A stretch of DNA of 64,000 nucleotides, from assembly GCF_016786305.1 (NCBI RefSeq), contig NZ_JADWYV010000011.1; one strand, given 5' to 3'. The notes under the pieces are model-generated. The model was not told the DNA's origin. It did not search any database and saw only the letters and a program-made list of their open reading frames with translations. Of this stretch, positions 45,579 through 55,328 are shown piece after piece. The translations under genes and the position numbers were made by a program. Each line of letters begins with the position of its first letter. Position 1 is the stretch's first letter. This DNA comes from Pseudofrankia nepalensis. GTDB lineage: Bacteria > Actinomycetota > Actinomycetes > Frankiales > Frankiaceae.

Positions 45579-48500
45579 CTACCAGGGGTCAAGATCGTCG
45601 GCGTCGCGGGAGCTGGTGGCGGTCGGCCGGGGCCGGCGGGTGTTTCTCGTGAGGGTGTGGTGGAGGTGGGCGAGGTCGGGGTCGGTGTCTGCGTCGGGGT
45701 CGTCGGCTTGTTCGGCGCGGAGGTAGGCGCGGTAGTCGGCGGTGACGGCGGTGGGGTCGCCGGCGGCGTGGTGGGCGCGGAGGCGTAGGGCGAACAGTCC
45801 GGGGTGGGCGGGCTGGATCGCCAGGCCGCGGGTGGTCGCGGCGAGCACGGCTTGGTGGTCGCCGTTGTCGAGGTGGAGCTCGGAGAGGAGGAGGGCGGCG
45901 CGGATGGCGGTGGTGGTCAGCTCGGAGCCGAACTCGGCGTCCACCCAGGGGTAGAGGGCGGGGGTTCCGGCGAGCAGGTCGAGGGCGTCGGTGAGGACGG
46001 GGATCACGGCGTTGGGGTGGGCGCGGTGGGTTTGGGCGTAGTGGAGGCGGTGGGTGAGCAGGTCGAGGTCGGTGACGACGGCGGGGTGTAGGCGTAGGAC
46101 GGTCTGGCCGGAGGGGATCCAGGCGCGGTCGGGGTCGCCGGTGAGGTGGATGAGGACGCGGCGGGCGAGGCCGAGCTGGTTGTTGACGGAGCGGGGGAGG
46201 GGGCGCCGTTGCTGCCAGAGGGCGGTTTCGAGGTTGGTGCGGGTGCGGTCGCGGTGGGTGGCGAGCCAGGCGAGGACTTCGAGGGTGCGTTCGCGGGCGA
46301 GTTCTCCGGTGGGGTGTTCGCCGGCGCGGTTGGTGGCGTTGGGCGGTCCGTAGAGGTGGATCATGACTTGCCAGTCGGGTTCGGCGTAAGGCGGTGGGCT
46401 GACCTGGGTTTGGCCGTTGGACGATTCCGCGGTCAGCCCGTTGCTGGCGGGTGTGCCGGGCGTCGGTGCCAGGGCGGTGGCGCCCTCATCGGCGGAGGTC
46501 TGTGGAGGCTGGCCGCTGGTGGGGCCGGTGGGTGCTGTCCCGTTCGCGGCCGGCGGTGGGTCGACGGTCGAGGTTGCGGTGCTCGGCGGTCTGTCGTCGG
46601 TGTCGGCGGTGGAGGCCGCTGGCGGTGGGGCTGGGACGGGTGGCTGGGCTACGTCGGCGAGTAGGGCGCAGACGGCGTCGAGTTCGGCGGCGGCCAGGGT
46701 CGGTGGGGTGAGGGTGAGGCCGAGCGGATCGAGCCGCCAACGTGATAGGGCCGCCCCGGCGCCGTTCGCGGCCTGGGCCGGCCGGTCGCCTGCCCTGTCC
46801 CCGTCGACGTCGTGCTCGTGGTCGACGTCGTGGTGTTCGTCGTTGTCGGGGTCGTCGCCCGCGGAGGGCGACTGATCGGTGGAGGTGGGGTCGAGCAGGG
46901 TGAGGCGCCAGGTGGAGGTGTGGCCGGGGGCGGAGGGTTGGACGAGGGCGAGGCCGGTGCTTCCGGGGCCCGCGAGGGCGGCGAGGTCTGTAAGCAGGTC
47001 GTGGTCGAGGTCGTCGGTGGGTTCGGTGGCGACGAGGACGACGGTGGGTTCCCAGTTCTCGAGGGGGATGACGGCGCGGGCGGCGAACGTGGTGGTGGCG
47101 CTGGTGACGGTGGTGAGGTCGTTGCGCAGGTGGGTGATCTCGCTGGTGGTGGCGGCCCGTAGGTCGGCGAGAGACGTGGCGGGGTGGACGCGGTCCTCGC
47201 TGGCGAGGCCGGCGGGGTCGAGTCCCAGGGTGCGGATGGTGGGGGTGGCGGCGAGAGGGCTGAGCGTGAGGGTGGTGAGCAGGGCGCGGGTGAGGCCGGT
47301 GAGGGCGTCGGGGCTGTGGCCGGCGGGGTCGAGGGTCAGCGTGCCGAGGGCTTCGAGGTCGGCGTGGACTGCGGCGCCATCAGGCTGGGTGCCGAGCCCG
47401 ACGAGCGCGGGGCAGGGCGGTGGGTTGCCGGCGTCGACGGGCGGGAGGGTGGCGCCTGGGGGCAGGGTCCAGACCTGGCCGTGCGCGTCGGCTTCCCAGG
47501 GCGCCGGCGGGGTGGGCAGTGGGTCGCGCAGGAACACGTCGAGGGTGCCGTCGGGGAGGGTGAGCATCACCTGGGGCACGGGGCCGGCGGTGTCCGTGTC
47601 GGTGTGCAGGGTGGCGAGGGCGCGTAGGGCGTGGTCGAGCCGGCTGGTCGGGTCGCTGGTGGCGGTGGCGAGCAGGGCGGTGTGGAGCGCGGCGGTGTCC
47701 GGGTCGGGCCGTGGTGGGGCGGTGTCGATGGTGGTCTGCCGGTCGCGGTGGCGGCGCCGTTGGGTGACGGCGCCGAGGATGGCGGCGGCGAGCAGTCCGC
47801 TTGTGCCGATCCCGGCGACGAGGCGCCAGGGGTCGAGGCCGCTGTGTTCGCCGTGCCCGACCGCTGGATCGTGGGTAGGCGCGGGGGTCGGGGCCGTCGG
47901 GTTGCTGGAGGCGAGCGGCGTCGGTGCGCTCGAGAGCGGGCCGGCCAGTCCGGGTGTGGGAGTGGTGCTCCGCGTCGGGTTGGAAGCCGGATCGGTGCTC
48001 GGTGTGGCGGGTGCCGTGGGGCTGGGGGCGTCGGTGCGCGTCGGCGGCTGGTTGGTTGGGCCGGCGGCCGGCGAAGCGGGGACCGCGGGCGCCGGGCTGC
48101 CAGGTGGTGGGACGTCGGCTGGGGCGGGGGTTGGCTGGTCCTGAGGCGCTGGCGGGGCGGGCTGGTCGCTGGTGAGGGTGGGCAGGGCGAGGACCATGCC
48201 AGGGTTGATCACATCCGGGTCGGTGAGACGGCGGCCGGCGGGGTCGGTGGCGTCGCGGTTGGTGGTGAAGACGGTGTCGACGAGGCGAGGGAGCTGGGGG
48301 TCGGTGGCGTCGGGGTAGGCGGTGTCGGTGATGGCCCAGAGGGTGTCGCCGACCTGGACGGTGTAGCTGGGCGCTGTCGGGACGAGCTCCGCGGAGGTGA
48401 CCAGAGCTGGGCTGTCGGAGTCGACGGGTGTGGTGGGGGGTGGGGCGGAGGTCGGGTTGGTGTGGTCGGGGGTGAGGGTGGGCAGCCAGCCGGCCGGGGT

Positions 48501-49250
48501 CGCTGGGGCGGTGGCTGCTGGGGGTTGGTTCGTCGCGGGGATGGCGGTGGCCGTGGTGGTGGCGAGGGCGGGGCGGGCGGACAGCAGGGTGAACGCGACG
48601 CCGGCGGTGGCGACCCAGCGGGCCGTGCCTCGGCGGACCGCATGGGGCGCCGGCGCGCCGCGCTGACGACCGCTCGGCACCCGGCCTGGCAGGGCGGTGG
48701 GCTGCCCGGCGACGCCGAGAGCTTCCGGCATGCGCGGTCGCGGGGACGTGCGCTTCCTGGAAGCGGGCCCAGGGCGATGTGCGCGTCCAGCGGAGCGGGT
48801 CGGCGGGACCCGCGCGCCCACAGGGGTGGGCGGGTGGCTGGGCGCGGTGGCGGTGGTGGACGGCGCGGTGCGGGCGGGCCACGTCGCGGCTCGGCGGCGG
48901 TCTCGGTGTCGGCGGGCGCGCTGATGAGCGGCGGTGGCCTGGGTGACGACTTCCCAGGCGATGCAGAGGGTGAGCCAGGCCCATAGCAGCCAGGCGGTGG
49001 CCGCCAGTGTGTTGGGCGCGACGTCGGGGTGGAGGTAGCCGGCCTGGAGCAGGTCCCACCAGCGGCCTGGCTGCCAGGTGGTCGGCAGCGGGTTGGCCCG
49101 CCACGCCCACAGCAGCAGCGGCACTCCGCCGAGGAAGCCGACGAGGCTGGCCAGCGCGAGCAGGCTGCGCACGATGTCGCCCGGTCTGGGCCGGCCGGCG
49201 GGGCGGCGAGGTGGCGGGGCGGTTCGGGTGGAGGTGGCCCGACGGGGCAT
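45579..49250 (-). CDS. Large LysM and BTAD-domain protein of the Tad-like cluster
   Basis: 1223 aa. Two N-terminal membrane helices (LLALASLVGFLGGVPLLLWAW; LAATAWLLWAWLTLCIAWEV), a long Pro/Ala-rich linker, a LysM domain (YTVQVGDTLWAITDTAYPD..INPGMVLALP), a third helix (LVAGIGTSGLLAAAILGAVT), a large middle domain, then a C-terminal part resembling the bacterial transcriptional activator domain (VLAWLATHRDRTRTNLETAL, VNNQLGLARRVL, LAIQPAHPGLFALRLRAHHA). This architecture is a regular companion of TadE/TadG genes in actinomycetes. Stop lies 84 bp from array 4. Probably anchors or regulates the pilus at the cell wall; exact role unknown. Confidence 0.8.
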   Translation of the reverse strand: MPRRATSTRTAPPPRRPAGRPRPGDIVRSLLALASLVGFLGGVPLLLWAWRANPLPTTWQPGRWWDLLQAGYLHPDVAPNTLAATAWLLWAWLTLCIAWEVVTQATAAHQRARRHRDRRRAATWPARTAPSTTATAPSHPPTPVGARVPPTRSAGRAHRPGPASRKRTSPRPRMPEALGVAGQPTALPGRVPSGRQRGAPAPHAVRRGTARWVATAGVAFTLLSARPALATTTATAIPATNQPPAATAPATPAGWLPTLTPDHTNPTSAPPPTTPVDSDSPALVTSAELVPTAPSYTVQVGDTLWAITDTAYPDATDPQLPRLVDTVFTTNRDATDPAGRRLTDPDVINPGMVLALPTLTSDQPAPPAPQDQPTPAPADVPPPGSPAPAVPASPAAGPTNQPPTRTDAPSPTAPATPSTDPASNPTRSTTPTPGLAGPLSSAPTPLASSNPTAPTPAPTHDPAVGHGEHSGLDPWRLVAGIGTSGLLAAAILGAVTQRRRHRDRQTTIDTAPPRPDPDTAALHTALLATATSDPTSRLDHALRALATLHTDTDTAGPVPQVMLTLPDGTLDVFLRDPLPTPPAPWEADAHGQVWTLPPGATLPPVDAGNPPPCPALVGLGTQPDGAAVHADLEALGTLTLDPAGHSPDALTGLTRALLTTLTLSPLAATPTIRTLGLDPAGLASEDRVHPATSLADLRAATTSEITHLRNDLTTVTSATTTFAARAVIPLENWEPTVVLVATEPTDDLDHDLLTDLAALAGPGSTGLALVQPSAPGHTSTWRLTLLDPTSTDQSPSAGDDPDNDEHHDVDHEHDVDGDRAGDRPAQAANGAGAALSRWRLDPLGLTLTPPTLAAAELDAVCALLADVAQPPVPAPPPAASTADTDDRPPSTATSTVDPPPAANGTAPTGPTSGQPPQTSADEGATALAPTPGTPASNGLTAESSNGQTQVSPPPYAEPDWQVMIHLYGPPNATNRAGEHPTGELARERTLEVLAWLATHRDRTRTNLETALWQQRRPLPRSVNNQLGLARRVLIHLTGDPDRAWIPSGQTVLRLHPAVVTDLDLLTHRLHYAQTHRAHPNAVIPVLTDALDLLAGTPALYPWVDAEFGSELTTTAIRAALLLSELHLDNGDHQAVLAATTRGLAIQPAHPGLFALRLRAHHAAGDPTAVTADYRAYLRAEQADDPDADTDPDLAHLHHTLTRNTRRPRPTATSSRDADDLDPW

Positions 49251-49272
49251 GGGCTGACTCCCTAAGGATGGG

Positions 49273-49752
49273 TCAGGGGCCGGTGATGGCGATGGCGGTG
49301 CGGATCTGGGTGACGGTGGCGTGGTCGAGGCCGAGGACGTCGAGGAGCTGGTAGTCGACGCGCGTGGTGACGGTGACGGTGACGGCCAGGCCGTCGACGG
49401 TGAGCGCGGTCAGGGTCGCCTCGGGGTGGCGGGCGAGATAGGTGTCCACATACGCGGCGGCCCGCGCCGGATCGAGGACGGGGATGCCGGCGCGCAGGCT
49501 GGTCTCGTCGAGGGCCTGGGCGCCGGCCCGGGCCGCGGCGGCGGCGAGGTCCGAGGCGTGGCCGGCGGCATCCAGGGCACGGCCAGCGTCGAAAATCAGC
49601 GCGGCGAGCAGCAGGGCACTGGCGAACAGGATGGTCATCGTCAGGCTGACCGTCCCCGCATCCCGGCGCCGGGCCGCCGGATACGGGGGGACCGTGCCCG
49701 TGGCGTCGGCCGGGTCTTGCCCTGTGGCGGCCGGCGTCGGGGGAGTGCTCAT
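49273..49752 (-). CDS. TadG/TadE-like pseudopilin-type membrane protein
   Basis: 159 aa. One membrane helix after a short polar N-terminus (DAGTVSLTMTILFASALLLAALIFDAGR), then an exported alpha/beta domain rich in Thr/Val (LTALTVDGLAVTVTVTTRVDY). The Asp-Ala-Gly before the helix is the usual start of the TadE-like motif. ATG overlaps the stop of the next pilus gene by 4 bp. Confidence 0.75.
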   Translation of the reverse strand: MSTPPTPAATGQDPADATGTVPPYPAARRRDAGTVSLTMTILFASALLLAALIFDAGRALDAAGHASDLAAAAARAGAQALDETSLRAGIPVLDPARAAAYVDTYLARHPEATLTALTVDGLAVTVTVTTRVDYQLLDVLGLDHATVTQIRTAIAITGP

Positions 49753-50231
49753 GGGGCGACGGGGAGGGTGAGGCCACCCCGGTAGCGGTCGAGAACGGCG
49801 TCACCGGTCGCGCGCAGTTCACGGGTCAGGCCGAGGCCGGGGATCGGGCGGGTCCGGCAGCTGACGGTGACGGTGACCAGGCCGAGGTCGCCGGGTGTGG
49901 GGCCGGTGGCGGTGAGGCCGGTGTGGATGACGACGTCGGTGCAGGTGCCGGTGGCGAGGTTCGCGCGGGCGGTGGCGTCCGCGATCGCGCTGGCCTGCTC
50001 AGGCGTGGTCGCGAGGGAGGCGGCGCGGGCGGCTTCGCGGGCGGCGCGGGCGACGTCGGTGCGCGCGCCGACGCTGGTGGCGGCGACGGCGAGGACGAGC
50101 AGTCCGAGGATCAGGATCGGCCAGGCGAGTGCCAGCTCGACCGAGAACGAGCCACGGTCGCCGCCGCCGGCGGCGCCACGTCGTCGCCCGGCGGCCGGTC
50201 GGCGGTAGCCGCGGGTCGTAGCCGCCGTCAT
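49749..50231 (-). CDS. TadE-like pilus protein
   Basis: 160 aa. TadE pattern: DRGSFSVELALAWPILILGLLVLAVAAT, where the Glu in the helix and the Gly/Ser before it are characteristic. The exported part has a Cys pair (CTDVV and VSCRTRP) that could form a disulfide. ATG 50231 overlaps the next gene's end. Minor pilin-type component. Confidence 0.82.
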   Translation of the reverse strand: MTAATTRGYRRPAAGRRRGAAGGGDRGSFSVELALAWPILILGLLVLAVAATSVGARTDVARAAREAARAASLATTPEQASAIADATARANLATGTCTDVVIHTGLTATGPTPGDLGLVTVTVSCRTRPIPGLGLTRELRATGDAVLDRYRGGLTLPVAP

Positions 50232-50638
50232 GGAAGCTGGGCCTGGGTCTGGGGGAGGAAGCGGGTAGCGGGGCCGGTAGCGGTGCGGGTGACGGCGCCG
50301 CCGAGCAGGGCGTGGACGGTGACGCGCACGGTGACCGTGCCGGTGGTGGTGTCGCGGTCGATGTGGACGTCGACGTCGGTGACGGCGCGGCTGGAGTGGG
50401 CGAGCGCGGTGGCGACCTGGGTGGCGGCGGGGTCGGTGCCGTCGAGGGACTGTGCGGTTTCGAGGGCGCGCCCGGCGGCGGTGGCGGCGGCCTGGGTGGC
50501 GAGCCAGCGCATCCCGAACACCAGGACCAGCGTGAACAGGGCGAGTACCGCGCTCATGACCAGGGCCAGTTCCACCGGGCTGGCGCCCCGGTCCCGGCGC
50601 GGGTCGCGGTCTGGTCGCCAGCGGTGGTGGATGTTCAT
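50228..50638 (-). CDS. TadE-like pilus protein, second copy
   Basis: 136 aa from ATG 50638, which overlaps the small pilin stop (ATGA). TadE motif DRGASPVELALVMSAVLALFTLVLVFGMRW, followed by a soluble domain with VHIDRDTTTGTVTVRVTVHALL. Paralogous in layout to its neighbour rather than closely similar. Confidence 0.8.
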   Translation of the reverse strand: MNIHHRWRPDRDPRRDRGASPVELALVMSAVLALFTLVLVFGMRWLATQAAATAAGRALETAQSLDGTDPAATQVATALAHSSRAVTDVDVHIDRDTTTGTVTVRVTVHALLGGAVTRTATGPATRFLPQTQAQLP

Positions 50639-50892
50639 TGGCAAGTGGTGGGGTCGGTGTTGGTGCAGATGTTGTTCGCGGTGTCGACGGCCTTCTGCCG
50701 GATGATGTAGATGACGGCGGCGGCGATGAGGACGAGGCCGACGGTGATGACCGCTGTGGCCAGCGCGTCGCCCCGGTCGCGGCGCGCCGCGCGGGCCCGG
50801 GCGTCGACGGTGGCGATCCGGTCGGCGAGCCGCCCGGGGAGGGCGGTGAGCCAGAGTGTGGTGAGGGTGAGGTGCACGCCGAGGCGGCGCAT
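50635..50892 (-). CDS. Small Flp-like pilin or pilus membrane protein
   Basis: 85 aa from ATG 50892 (GTG 50901 is a second choice; GAAAGGAG lies upstream of both). One hydrophobic helix ALATAVITVGLVLIAAAVIYIIRQKA, preceded by RRDRGD. Size and position first in the TadE chain fit a pilin, but the usual Gly-Leu-Tyr pattern of Flp is absent. Two Cys near the C-terminus (NNICTNTDPTTCQ). Confidence 0.6.
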   Translation of the reverse strand: MRRLGVHLTLTTLWLTALPGRLADRIATVDARARAARRDRGDALATAVITVGLVLIAAAVIYIIRQKAVDTANNICTNTDPTTCQ

Positions 50893-50941
50893 GGCGGTCA
50901 CGCTCCTTTCTCCTGCGAGGGGTAGGCAGGTCGGTGCGTTG

Positions 50942-51826
50942 TTACGGGGTGATGCCGGTGGCGGTCAGGACGGCGAGCAGGGGGTAGGTCAGGAACGCGA
51001 CGAAGGCGAGGGCGACCGTGGCGGCGGGGAGTTCGAGTTCGGCGTCGGCGGTGGCGGCCTGGGCGCGGGCGTCGGCGGCTTCGGTGGCCCGTAGGTGGGT
51101 AGCTTTGGATTCCATGGCGAGGACGGGGGAGGCGCCGCGCAGGGCCGAGGTGACGGTGAGTCGTAGCTCGCGCCATTCCGGCAGCGGGATGCGGGCGGCG
51201 AGCTGGTCGAGGCCGCTGTCGGGGGGTTGGCGTCGGGTGGCGGCGGTGTCGAGGGCGGCGCGGATCTGGGTGAAGGCCCAGCCGGTGCCGGCGTCGGCGG
51301 CCAGGCGTAGTGCGGCGTGCAGGGTGAGGCCGCCGGCGAGCAGGACGCGGACGAGGTCGAGGTAGGCGGCGACCGCGAGCCGTGCCTCCTGCCGCCGCGC
51401 CTTCGCGACCGTCCGGACCGGCCGGTCTGCGACCAGCACCCCGACCGGGACCGCCAACGCGACGAGCACCGGGCCGATCAGGGACGGCAGCGGCAGCCCG
51501 GTGAGCGCCGCGGCGACGGCGAGCAGCGCGCCAGCAAGCGCGGCGATCGTGGCATGGGTGACCCGGACGGCGGTATGGACGACGGGGTCACGACCGGCGA
51601 CCGCGAGATCATCGGCGAGCAGCAGCCGCCGCGCCCGTGCCGTCCCGGCGGTGTCGGTGACCCGAGCGGTGAGCCAGGCCGCGCCAGCCCGCGTCCACCG
51701 CTTCGGCCGACCAGACGACAGCGGGGCAGGCGGGGCGAGCGCGGCGCGCAGGGCCAGGTAGAGACCGGTGACGGCGACCGCGCCGCACAGCCCGGTCAGC
51801 AGCCCGGCCGCGGGCAGACCATGCAT
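50942..51826 (-). CDS. TadC-like pilus assembly membrane protein
   Basis: 294 aa. T2SSF (GspF) domain in the second half (LDLVRVLLAGGLTLHAALRLAAD, RELRLTVTSALRGASPVLAMES) with membrane helices on both sides (IAALAGALLAVAAALTGLPL; VALAFVAFLTYPLLAVLTA). ATG 51826 overlaps the TadB stop (TGATG). Partner of TadB in the assembly platform. Confidence 0.85.
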   Translation of the reverse strand: MHGLPAAGLLTGLCGAVAVTGLYLALRAALAPPAPLSSGRPKRWTRAGAAWLTARVTDTAGTARARRLLLADDLAVAGRDPVVHTAVRVTHATIAALAGALLAVAAALTGLPLPSLIGPVLVALAVPVGVLVADRPVRTVAKARRQEARLAVAAYLDLVRVLLAGGLTLHAALRLAADAGTGWAFTQIRAALDTAATRRQPPDSGLDQLAARIPLPEWRELRLTVTSALRGASPVLAMESKATHLRATEAADARAQAATADAELELPAATVALAFVAFLTYPLLAVLTATGITP

Positions 51827-52725
51827 CACGCCTCCCGGTGGAAGAAGTCGGGGACCGTGGGCGGGCGGGAGCGGCGCAGTAGCGCGCGCACGGCCGCTCC
51901 GACGAGCGCCAGGTCCGCGCCGAGGACAAGCTGGCCCCACGGGGTGCGGTACGGGGTCAGCAGAGCGGGCCAGGCAGCGAGCAGGGCGGCGGTGGTCAGC
52001 GCGAACAGGCCAAGGAGCAGGGCCATCGCCCGGCGATGCCGAGCCCGGCCGGCATGCAGATCCCGCACGACCGCTACCCGGTGACGGGTGGCCTCGACCT
52101 GGCTGGCCATCAGCCGGCCCAGCTCGCCCGCGCCGTGCCGGTAGGCCAGTGTCAACGCGGCCACGACCTGGCCGACCGCCGGATGGGCCGTCTCGCGGTG
52201 GAACGCCGCCAGCGCCGTGGGTAGAGATTGCTGGGCGTCGAGGTGACGGGCCAGCGCCGTCAGCGGAGCGGCCAGCGGTGGCGGCGGTAGCTGGCAGGAG
52301 GCGGCGACCGCGGCGCGCAGTGGCTGGCCGGCGTCGAGTTCCTGGCGGACGGTTTCGCACCAGGTCGCGACTGCCTCCCCGAGCTCGTTGACCGCCGGTA
52401 CCGTCCGCACACCGCGTGCCTCACGGGCCAGCCACGCCAGCCCGCCGGCGACCAGCGCGAGCACCGGCAGCCCAACCAGCACCCCCACGACCAGGCCCGC
52501 ACCGGCCACCGCCCCGACCGGACCGGCCTCCGCCGGCAGCGACCCCCACCGGTCGGCGACACCATCCCCGCCGCCGGTCCGCTGCCGCCGCCGCGAGGCG
52601 CTGCCGGTAGGCCGGCTGGCTGGCCAGGTCAGGTGGCCGGACACCGCCAGTACCAGCAGCGCGACTCCGGCTCCGGCCGTGCCGCCGGCGCAGGCCAGCG
52701 CGAGGACCCGCAGCCCGCCGCTCAC
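51826..52725 (-). CDS. TadB-like pilus assembly membrane protein
   Basis: 299 aa from GTG 52725 (overlapping the TadA stop, GTGA). N-terminal helix LALACAGGTAGAGVALLVLA, T2SSF domain (TWCETVRQELDAGQPLRAAVAAS, LTLAYRHGAGELGRLMASQVEATRHR) and C-terminal helices. Forms the inner-membrane platform with TadC. Confidence 0.85.
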   Translation of the reverse strand: MSGGLRVLALACAGGTAGAGVALLVLAVSGHLTWPASRPTGSASRRRQRTGGGDGVADRWGSLPAEAGPVGAVAGAGLVVGVLVGLPVLALVAGGLAWLAREARGVRTVPAVNELGEAVATWCETVRQELDAGQPLRAAVAASCQLPPPPLAAPLTALARHLDAQQSLPTALAAFHRETAHPAVGQVVAALTLAYRHGAGELGRLMASQVEATRHRVAVVRDLHAGRARHRRAMALLLGLFALTTAALLAAWPALLTPYRTPWGQLVLGADLALVGAAVRALLRRSRPPTVPDFFHREA

Positions 52726-54296
52726 CACGCACCGCCAGTCGGCGCCGAGCGCCGGGGGCGGAACTGGTCGGGGTCGGTGACGGTGGCGAGTTTGGCGGTC
52801 AGCTGCTCGGACAGGTCGACCTCGGTGCGTACGGCCCGGGCGGCGCGGGGGTGCCAGCGCCACAGCTCGGCGGAGCTGACGGAGCCGGCCCGGTACTCGC
52901 CGATCTCCCGGATGCTGGTGACCACCCGGCCGGCGGGGTGTTGGGCGACGTGGACGACCAGGTCGACCGTCGCCGCGATCGTCTCGAGCACCACGGTCTC
53001 GGGGACGGTGCGTGAGCTGATCGCGGCGTAGGTCCGCAGCCGGCCGATGACGTCGGCGGCGCTCGGGGCGTGAACCGTGGTCGCGACGCCGTGGGCGATG
53101 CCCTGCCCGGCGGCGAGCAGCAGGGGCAGCACGCCGCCGTCGGGTTTGAGCTCCCCGAGCAGCACCCGCCCCGGGGTCTGGCGGCGCAGATCCGCGGTCA
53201 GATACCGCTCCATGGGATATTCGCCCCGGCCGTCGACGTTCGCCTCGCGGGCCTCGAACTCGACCAGGTTGCGCCACCGGGTCCGGTCCAGAAACAGCTC
53301 GGCCTCGTCCTCGACGACCACGACCCGCTCCAACGCCCGGTCGGTCGGGGTCGCGTTCGCCCAGGCGCGCAGCAAGGTGGTCTTCCCAGCCCCGGTCCCA
53401 CCGGAGATGACCAGGCCGAACGGGACCTGTAGCGCCGCGGTCGCCGCCAACAGCGCCACCAGATCGGGTCCGCACATCCCGGTCCCGGCCAGGCCCATCA
53501 GGGTGTCCAGCGCGGGGGTGAACAGCCGGCAGTCCAGATGGGTCAGCGAGGTGACCCGGCCGACCGCGTGCACCCGCACCCCGTTCGGCAGCCGGAACCG
53601 GACCGACGGGTTGGCCTCGTCGAACCGCCGACCGGCCAGCGCCGCGTGCCCGGCCGCCCACTCCCACACCTCCTCGTCGGAGGCGAACGGAGACGGGGAC
53701 TCGACCCGCTGGCCGCTGGTCCGATCGGTGCAGATCATGTTGACCGCGCCGTTGACCTCGACGTCGCTCCACCGGTGCGCCGCCGTCAACGCCGGACCCA
53801 GCGGCCCCAGCTCCGCCCGCGCCGCGCGCGCCCGCCGCCGGATCACGTCCTCCACCGTCGGCAGCAACGCGGGCCGGCCCTCGGCCGCTGCCTGCTGGCG
53901 GGCCGCGACGAGCACCGCGGTGATCGTCTCCTCGACGAGTGCGCCCCGCTCCGCGGCCCGCACCGGCATTCCCGTGCGGCGGGCCTGCGTCAACCGCGCG
54001 TCGACCAGCTCCCCGATCCGGGCCACATAGGCCTCGACCAGCTTGTCGTCGATCAGCCCGACCGATGGCCGGTCCGACAACCTGCCCGCCGCCGGCCACC
54101 GCACGTCGGCTGTCCCGGGTGCCGTGGTCTCCGCCGTCAGCGGCGCCCGCCCGGGACCTGACCGCCGGCCCGCCGACGCGGGCATCGAGCTCGTGGCCCG
54201 GGCCGCGACCGGCGCCGGCCCGCCACGGTCCTGCGCCGCCCGACCCGCCAGGTGGCCGGCGGTGTCGCTGTTCGAGGGACGGGGAGGGGGCATCAT
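52722..54296 (-). CDS. TadA/CpaF-type secretion ATPase
   Basis: 524 aa. Motor of the Tad-like pilus. Walker A ISGGTGAGKTTLL, Asp box VVVEDEAELFLD, GELKPDGGVLPLLLAAGQGI and the His box GVATTVHAPSAADVIGRLR; the N-terminal domain (LPTVEDVIRRRARAARAELG, WSDVEVNGAVNMICTD) is typical of CpaF. The first 60 residues are Pro/Ala-rich, so a later start is possible. Its ATG overlaps the end of the SAF-domain gene. Confidence 0.92.
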   Translation of the reverse strand: MMPPPRPSNSDTAGHLAGRAAQDRGGPAPVAARATSSMPASAGRRSGPGRAPLTAETTAPGTADVRWPAAGRLSDRPSVGLIDDKLVEAYVARIGELVDARLTQARRTGMPVRAAERGALVEETITAVLVAARQQAAAEGRPALLPTVEDVIRRRARAARAELGPLGPALTAAHRWSDVEVNGAVNMICTDRTSGQRVESPSPFASDEEVWEWAAGHAALAGRRFDEANPSVRFRLPNGVRVHAVGRVTSLTHLDCRLFTPALDTLMGLAGTGMCGPDLVALLAATAALQVPFGLVISGGTGAGKTTLLRAWANATPTDRALERVVVVEDEAELFLDRTRWRNLVEFEAREANVDGRGEYPMERYLTADLRRQTPGRVLLGELKPDGGVLPLLLAAGQGIAHGVATTVHAPSAADVIGRLRTYAAISSRTVPETVVLETIAATVDLVVHVAQHPAGRVVTSIREIGEYRAGSVSSAELWRWHPRAARAVRTEVDLSEQLTAKLATVTDPDQFRPRRSAPTGGAW

Positions 54297-55150
54297 CGAC
54301 CACTCCCGGCCGTGCCAGCGAACCCGTCGCCGCTGCTCGTCGTACTGACGGCTGCGCGGGTCGGCGTCGCGGACGGATACCCGGTCGGTGTGCCGGCCGG
54401 GCCAGCGGAAGGAACGGTCGTCGTGGGGTTGACCGTCGCGGCCCCACCTCTCCCGCCGGTGTTCGGATCCCCCATGACATCGGGGGAGGTAGCGCCCAGC
54501 AGACGAACCCCGGGACTCACCGCGGCCACCGTCGCGACCCGGGCCGCCAGCTCCGCGGGAACCGCCAGGTAGACAACCGTCTCCCCGGTCCCGGAAGTAC
54601 CCGACGGGCGACCGACCTCGGTCACCGTCACGGCGCGCGCCAGCGTCACCGCGGTCTTCGTCACCGGGTCGACCCCGACGACGTCGACCCGCTCACCCGG
54701 GCGCAGCGCCGACGACGGCAACCCCGCCGGATCCACCGCGACGCCGAGCGTCAACGTTCCCGCGGGTCCGGCCACCGAACCCACCAGCTCCGGCGTCAGC
54801 AACGTCCCCGCCGGAAGATCCACCAGTGCCTGCCGGCCCAGCAGAAGATCCCGCGCCGTCGCCGGGGTCGCCAGCCGTACCGCGCCGCCGTCCGCCGCGA
54901 CCCGGACCTGCGCCAGGTCGCCCGCCGTCACCACCTGCCCGCGCGCGACAGGCCGGGCCAGCGCCACCGCGTCCACCATCTGCTGCCCGCCAGATCCGAG
55001 CCACAACGCCCCGCCCGCGCCCAGCACCGCGAGCAGCAGCCCGGCCAACACCCCACCCCACCGCCGCCCGGGTTGCCTCGGTGTCGACCTGCCCGCGGTG
55101 TCAAGACCGTCATCCAGGTCGGCGTCGTCCCAGTGATCGGTGTAGGCCAT
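54293..55150 (-). CDS. SAF-domain protein, CpaB/RcpC-like
   Basis: 285 aa from ATG 55150. One membrane helix (WGGVLAGLLLAVLGAGGALWLG), then a SAF domain: ALARPVARGQVVTAGDLAQVRV and LVDLPAGTLLTPELVG, a beta-rich part with LRPGERVDVVGVDPVTKTAV, and a Ser/Thr/Pro tail. CpaB-type proteins guide the pilus through the envelope. First gene of the overlapping Tad chain. Confidence 0.8.
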   Translation of the reverse strand: MAYTDHWDDADLDDGLDTAGRSTPRQPGRRWGGVLAGLLLAVLGAGGALWLGSGGQQMVDAVALARPVARGQVVTAGDLAQVRVAADGGAVRLATPATARDLLLGRQALVDLPAGTLLTPELVGSVAGPAGTLTLGVAVDPAGLPSSALRPGERVDVVGVDPVTKTAVTLARAVTVTEVGRPSGTSGTGETVVYLAVPAELAARVATVAAVSPGVRLLGATSPDVMGDPNTGGRGGAATVNPTTTVPSAGPAGTPTGYPSATPTRAAVSTTSSGDGFAGTAGSGR

Positions 55151-55328
55151 CACCCACCACCCGCCCGCCACTCGCAGGCCCCCAGCGGGTTCGCCGGTCG
55201 CTGTCCATCGCCGAGGTGAACGGTCGGCCGCAAGCTGGCTGGCCGGTGGGCGTGAGGTCTGGTTGGAGTGGGTGGCATCTCGGAGCGTTGGCCGCCGGCG
55301 AGGGTGAGCGGCGGGGTCAGGGCTGTGA